Below, piece after piece: positions 61,198 through 64,000 of a stretch of DNA of 64,000 nucleotides; within the stretch, counting starts at the first letter, position 1; each line of letters starts with the position of its first letter. Source of the stretch: Bacteroidota bacterium (GTDB lineage: Bacteria > Bacteroidota > Bacteroidia > UKL13-3); assembly GCA_027484685.1 (NCBI GenBank), contig JAIXSO010000032.1:186001-250000 (forward strand), in the 5' to 3' direction. The position numbers and the translations under genes were made by a program. The notes below the pieces were generated by a model. It was not told the origin of the DNA and made no database searches. It saw only the letters and a list, made by a program, of their open reading frames with translations.

Positions 61198-61296
61198 TGT
61201 TTAAATCTTTGTTAAGGTATTACTGAGTTTCTTCGTTTAATTGTTCAAGTGAATTATAAAAAAACCATATGGAATTTTCCATTGATAAGAGTTTAG

Positions 61297-61605
61297 TTAT
61301 ATATCAAATCCATCAAAGATGTTACCAAAAATGGTAAATGTCAAATTTGCTAGAAAAAACAAAACAAAATAAATAAACAAAAATACAAAAATCATTTTGT
61401 TAAGTAGTTTATAAGATAAAATCAAAAACACAATTGCAAAAACAGAAAAAATCAAAGGAAAAATAGGAAAATAATTATCGAAAGAATTTGAAATAAATTT
61501 TTCTAGTGAAGAAAAGTACCAAAATGATGCTAAAAATTCGAATACAAGAGCAAGTAATAAAAAGAAAATATTACGAGTTGTGTCATTTTTACTACTTGTT
61601 TCCAT
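61297..61605 (-). CDS. small hypothetical membrane protein
   Basis: A 102-residue, very hydrophobic protein with three helices (about 10-31, 43-63, 68-95) and no motif. Located 13 bases after the dapD stop, so it may be read through from the lipA-dapD transcript. Function unknown. Confidence 0.6.
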   Translation of the reverse strand: METSSKNDTTRNIFFLLLALVFEFLASFWYFSSLEKFISNSFDNYFPIFPLIFSVFAIVFLILSYKLLNKMIFVFLFIYFVLFFLANLTFTIFGNIFDGFDI

Positions 61606-61618
61606 AATATTTATTTTA

Positions 61619-62428
61619 TTAAACTGCTACATTATTATCTCTTAAAGCATCGTTTAAGCTTGTTTTTTTATCAGTACTTTCTTTGCGTTTTCCAATAATA
61701 ATAGCACAAGGAACTTGAAACTCGCCTGCAGGAAACTTTTTAGTATAACTTCCAGGAATTACCACCGAACGTGCAGGTACATAACCTTTATATTCTATCG
61801 GTTCAGGACCTGTTACATCAATAATTTTGGTACTCATGGTAATAGTTACACCTGCACCTAAAACAGCTTCCGTTTCAACGCGCACACCTTCAACCACAAT
61901 ACAACGTGAGCCAATAAAACAATTATCTTCAATAATAACTGGAGCAGCCTGAACAGGTTCTAAAACACCACCAATTCCTACACCACCACTTAAATGAACA
62001 TTTTTACCAATTTGTGCGCAACTGCCTACAGTAGCCCAAGTATCAACCATGGTTCCTTCATCTACATAAGCACCAATATTTACATAACTTGGCATTAATA
62101 TTACGCCTTTAGCCAAAAACGAACCATAACGCGAAACCGCAAGAGGAACTACACGCACGCCTAATTCAGCATAATTGCGTTTTAGTAACATTTTATCATG
62201 AAACTCAAATGGACCTACTTCAATGGTTTCCATTTTTTGAATTGGGAAATACATAATTACCGCTTTTTTCACCCAATCGTTCACTTTCCAACCATTTTCA
62301 GTAGGTTCGGCTGTTCTTAATTTCCCTTTATCAAGCAATTCAATTACTTCTCTAATGGCATTTTGAGTTGCTTCTTCTTTTAACAAGTCACGGTTTTCCC
62401 ATGCTTGTTCTATTATATTTTGTAACAT
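61619..62428 (-). CDS. dapD: 2,3,4,5-tetrahydropyridine-2,6-dicarboxylate N-succinyltransferase
   Basis: DapD succinylates tetrahydrodipicolinate in the lysine/diaminopimelate pathway, so the cell uses the succinylase branch. 269 residues from the Met at 62426-62428 (MLQNIIEQAWENRDLL); a start upstream would overlap lipA by 47 bases and adds nothing conserved. The C-terminal left-handed beta helix shows hexapeptide repeats: YVNIGAYVDEGTMVDTWATVGSCAQIG, VHLSGGVGIGGVL, CFIGSRCIVVEGV. It lies 25 bases after lipA, probably in one operon. Confidence 0.96.
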   Translation of the reverse strand: MLQNIIEQAWENRDLLKEEATQNAIREVIELLDKGKLRTAEPTENGWKVNDWVKKAVIMYFPIQKMETIEVGPFEFHDKMLLKRNYAELGVRVVPLAVSRYGSFLAKGVILMPSYVNIGAYVDEGTMVDTWATVGSCAQIGKNVHLSGGVGIGGVLEPVQAAPVIIEDNCFIGSRCIVVEGVRVETEAVLGAGVTITMSTKIIDVTGPEPIEYKGYVPARSVVIPGSYTKKFPAGEFQVPCAIIIGKRKESTDKKTSLNDALRDNNVAV

Positions 62429-62453
62429 TAAATTTTTTGTTTTTTTGTTTGAA

Positions 62454-63320
62454 TTAAATATGTTTTTCGGCATGGTAACTTGAGCGTACCAAAGCACCAC
62501 TTTCTACATATTTAAATCCTTTAGCTAAACCAACTTGTTTGTAATAATCAAATTGCTCAGGAGTAATAAACTCTTCAACAGCTATGTGCATTTTAGTTGG
62601 CTGTAAATATTGGCCTAAAGTTAATACATCGCAACCATGAGCCACTAAATCATCCATAATTTCAAAAACTTCAGCTTCGGTTTCGCCTAAACCTAACATA
62701 ACACCGCTTTTGGTTCTGCGGCCACGTTCTTTAGTTAATTTAATTTGCTCCAAACTACGCTCATACTTGGCCTGAGGTCGAACTTTGCGGTATAAACGAG
62801 GAACAGTTTCCATGTTATGACTTACCACTTCTGGTTTTTCGTCAATTACTTGGTATAATAAATCCCATTTGCGCAAAAAGTCAGGAATTAATGTTTCCAT
62901 AGTTGTATTTGGATTCATTTCTTTCACCATTCTGATTGTATCAGCCCAAACTTTAGCCCCTTTATCAGGCAATTCATCTCTATTTACCGAAGTTAAAACT
63001 GCATGTTTTACATTCATTAATTTAATGGCTTCTGCTACACGTTTAGGTTCATCTAAATCGTATGTTTGAGCTCTACCTGTAGCTACTGCACAAAAAGAAC
63101 AACTGCGTGTACAAATATTTCCTAAAATCATAAAGGTGGCGGTTCCTTCGCCCCAACATTCGCCCATATTCGGACAATTTCCACTTTCGCAAATGGTATG
63201 TAATTTATATTCATCAACCAAGGCACGCACTTTACGATAGTTTTCGCCTGTTGGTAATTTTACTTTTAACCAGCTAGGCTTTTTTACTCTTGCCTCGCTT
63301 AATACTGGTAATTCAATCAT
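62454..63320 (-). CDS. lipA: lipoyl synthase
   Basis: LipA is a radical SAM enzyme that inserts two sulfurs into octanoyl groups on E2 and GcvH proteins. 288 residues. The auxiliary cluster cysteines are [12 protein letters not shown] (Cys44, Cys49, Cys55). The radical SAM cluster is CTRSCSFC (Cys70, Cys74, Cys77), and the C-terminal VRSSYHAEK carries the conserved Ser ligand. It makes the cofactor reoxidised by the lpd product at 34816. It is followed by dapD and preceded, 37 bases upstream, by an outer-membrane protein gene. Confidence 0.97.
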   Translation of the reverse strand: MIELPVLSEARVKKPSWLKVKLPTGENYRKVRALVDEYKLHTICESGNCPNMGECWGEGTATFMILGNICTRSCSFCAVATGRAQTYDLDEPKRVAEAIKLMNVKHAVLTSVNRDELPDKGAKVWADTIRMVKEMNPNTTMETLIPDFLRKWDLLYQVIDEKPEVVSHNMETVPRLYRKVRPQAKYERSLEQIKLTKERGRRTKSGVMLGLGETEAEVFEIMDDLVAHGCDVLTLGQYLQPTKMHIAVEEFITPEQFDYYKQVGLAKGFKYVESGALVRSSYHAEKHI

Positions 63321-63357
63321 TATATTTTTATAAAATTATTTCAAAAAAATTTAAAAA

Positions 63358-64000
63358 CTAGTCTTTCCAACCAAAGTTAAATGCTACATAAAAAGCAGGA
63401 AAAAACTGTATTTGTTCAGCCCTTGTAACCATTGGCAATTTATCGTTAAAAGCATCGAAAGTTACTCCTGCTTCTAATGATTTATATTCGTCAGGATATT
63501 GGCCATATTCAATATTTAAACCAGCACGTCCAAACAAACCTACTTTGGCACTCATTTCGCCAAAACCCGAAAGAAAAGGACCATTACCATAAATTCTAAA
63601 TTCGTCTTTATGAACAGCTGGATCATATTTTTCGCTTACTAAAGTACTTCCTACTCCATCTGAATCTGGTGCAAAATAATCAATATAAGCAGGCTTAAGT
63701 AAAGCTATTGTAAAGCCAACATTGTAAACAAAATTTAAACCTAAGGCATTTCTATAACTGCGTTCTGTTAACTCTATTTTTTGTCCATAACTATTGCGCC
63801 AAAAATAAACAAAATTTAGGCGCCCATAAGTGTACGAACTTGGATTATTTTGATAACCATAACGCCAAACCTCCTTTGGATGACGGATATAGGCTAATTC
63901 GGTTTCGATATAATTTTTCTTCGCTCCTGTTTTATGCCAACCATGACGATAATAAATCCCACCACCACTGTACGAGTTTAAATTAAAACCAAGGTTGTAA
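63358..64000 (-). CDS. outer-membrane beta-barrel protein, N-terminus cut by window edge
   Basis: At least 213 residues, open to the right edge with no stop. Reading the minus strand from 64000 gives strands rich in Tyr, Asn and alternating hydrophobics: SYSGGGIYYRHGWH, YIETELAYIRHPKEVW, GRLNFVYFWRN, ALGLNFVYNVGFTIALLKPAY. It ends FFPAFYVAFNFGWKD, a typical barrel C-terminus. It is probably a porin-like or transport barrel; no specific family can be named. It is immediately upstream of lipA, so they may share a transcript. Confidence 0.72.
   Translation of the reverse strand, partial: YNLGFNLNSYSGGGIYYRHGWHKTGAKKNYIETELAYIRHPKEVWRYGYQNNPSSYTYGRLNFVYFWRNSYGQKIELTERSYRNALGLNFVYNVGFTIALLKPAYIDYFAPDSDGVGSTLVSEKYDPAVHKDEFRIYGNGPFLSGFGEMSAKVGLFGRAGLNIEYGQYPDEYKSLEAGVTFDAFNDKLPMVTRAEQIQFFPAFYVAFNFGWKD

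Overview
The window is AT-rich chromosomal DNA from a member of the Bacteroidota, probably a free-living Chitinophagales- or Sphingobacteriales-like organism. The evidence is a secreted subtilase with a type IX secretion (Por) C-terminal signal, Bacteroidota-type promoters (TTG, about 19 bases, TAnnTTTG), few Shine-Dalgarno sequences, a tmRNA whose tag reads GESNFAMAA (the Bacteroidota form beginning with Gly-Glu), and many Bacteroidota-only families (GIN/DUF2807 barrel, DUF6728, SPII lipoproteins, MORN-type YwqK proteins).

Most of the window is single-copy housekeeping genes in short operons. 0-4.7 kb: fabD (cut by the left edge), a 6-pyruvoyl-tetrahydropterin-synthase-like gene, pdxH, and an unusual double-length D-Ala-D-Ala ligase. 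4.9-13 kb: T9SS subtilase, a membrane protein with a DUF2156 acyltransferase-like gene, a GIN-domain barrel protein, a DinB-like protein and recG. 13.8-21 kb: paralogous FG-GAP-like lipoproteins with hairpin repeats, a zinc-ribbon protein, a bestrophin, DUF1801 and a secreted protein. 21-29 kb: aconitase, a lone response regulator, parE, a 53-residue microprotein, and an Nramp transporter fused to a UspA domain with a likely operator in its promoter. 29-31.7 kb: three small envelope genes and kdsB.

31.7-34.7 kb is the main accessory locus: a REP-associated tyrosine transposase (RAYT) and an MtfA-like metallopeptidase lie between two directly repeated hairpin-rich blocks (342 and 712 bp). The second block has expanded by three extra tandem units of about 122 bp. 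34.8-48.3 kb returns to core genes: lpd, a CoA-transferase, typA/bipA, tRNA-His with a broken 5' copy beside it, a PolX whose polymerase site looks dead, ffh and a SirB1-like protein. 48.4-51.9 kb is a second repeat-rich accessory stretch: 255-bp tandem repeats, each with three hairpins, and three small genes that share one upstream module. 52-64 kb: M1 aminopeptidase, biotin carrier protein, tmRNA with a duplicated 3' end, rsmH, a stand-alone N-terminal domain of an RluA-type protein, a membrane-bound P-loop ATPase, a GT4 glycosyltransferase, dapD, lipA and an outer-membrane barrel cut by the right edge.

No prophage, CRISPR array or classical insertion sequence is visible. The most distinctive material is the set of hairpin repeat families and the single RAYT that may mobilise one of them. 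Assignments rest on reading motifs by eye; no database search was done.
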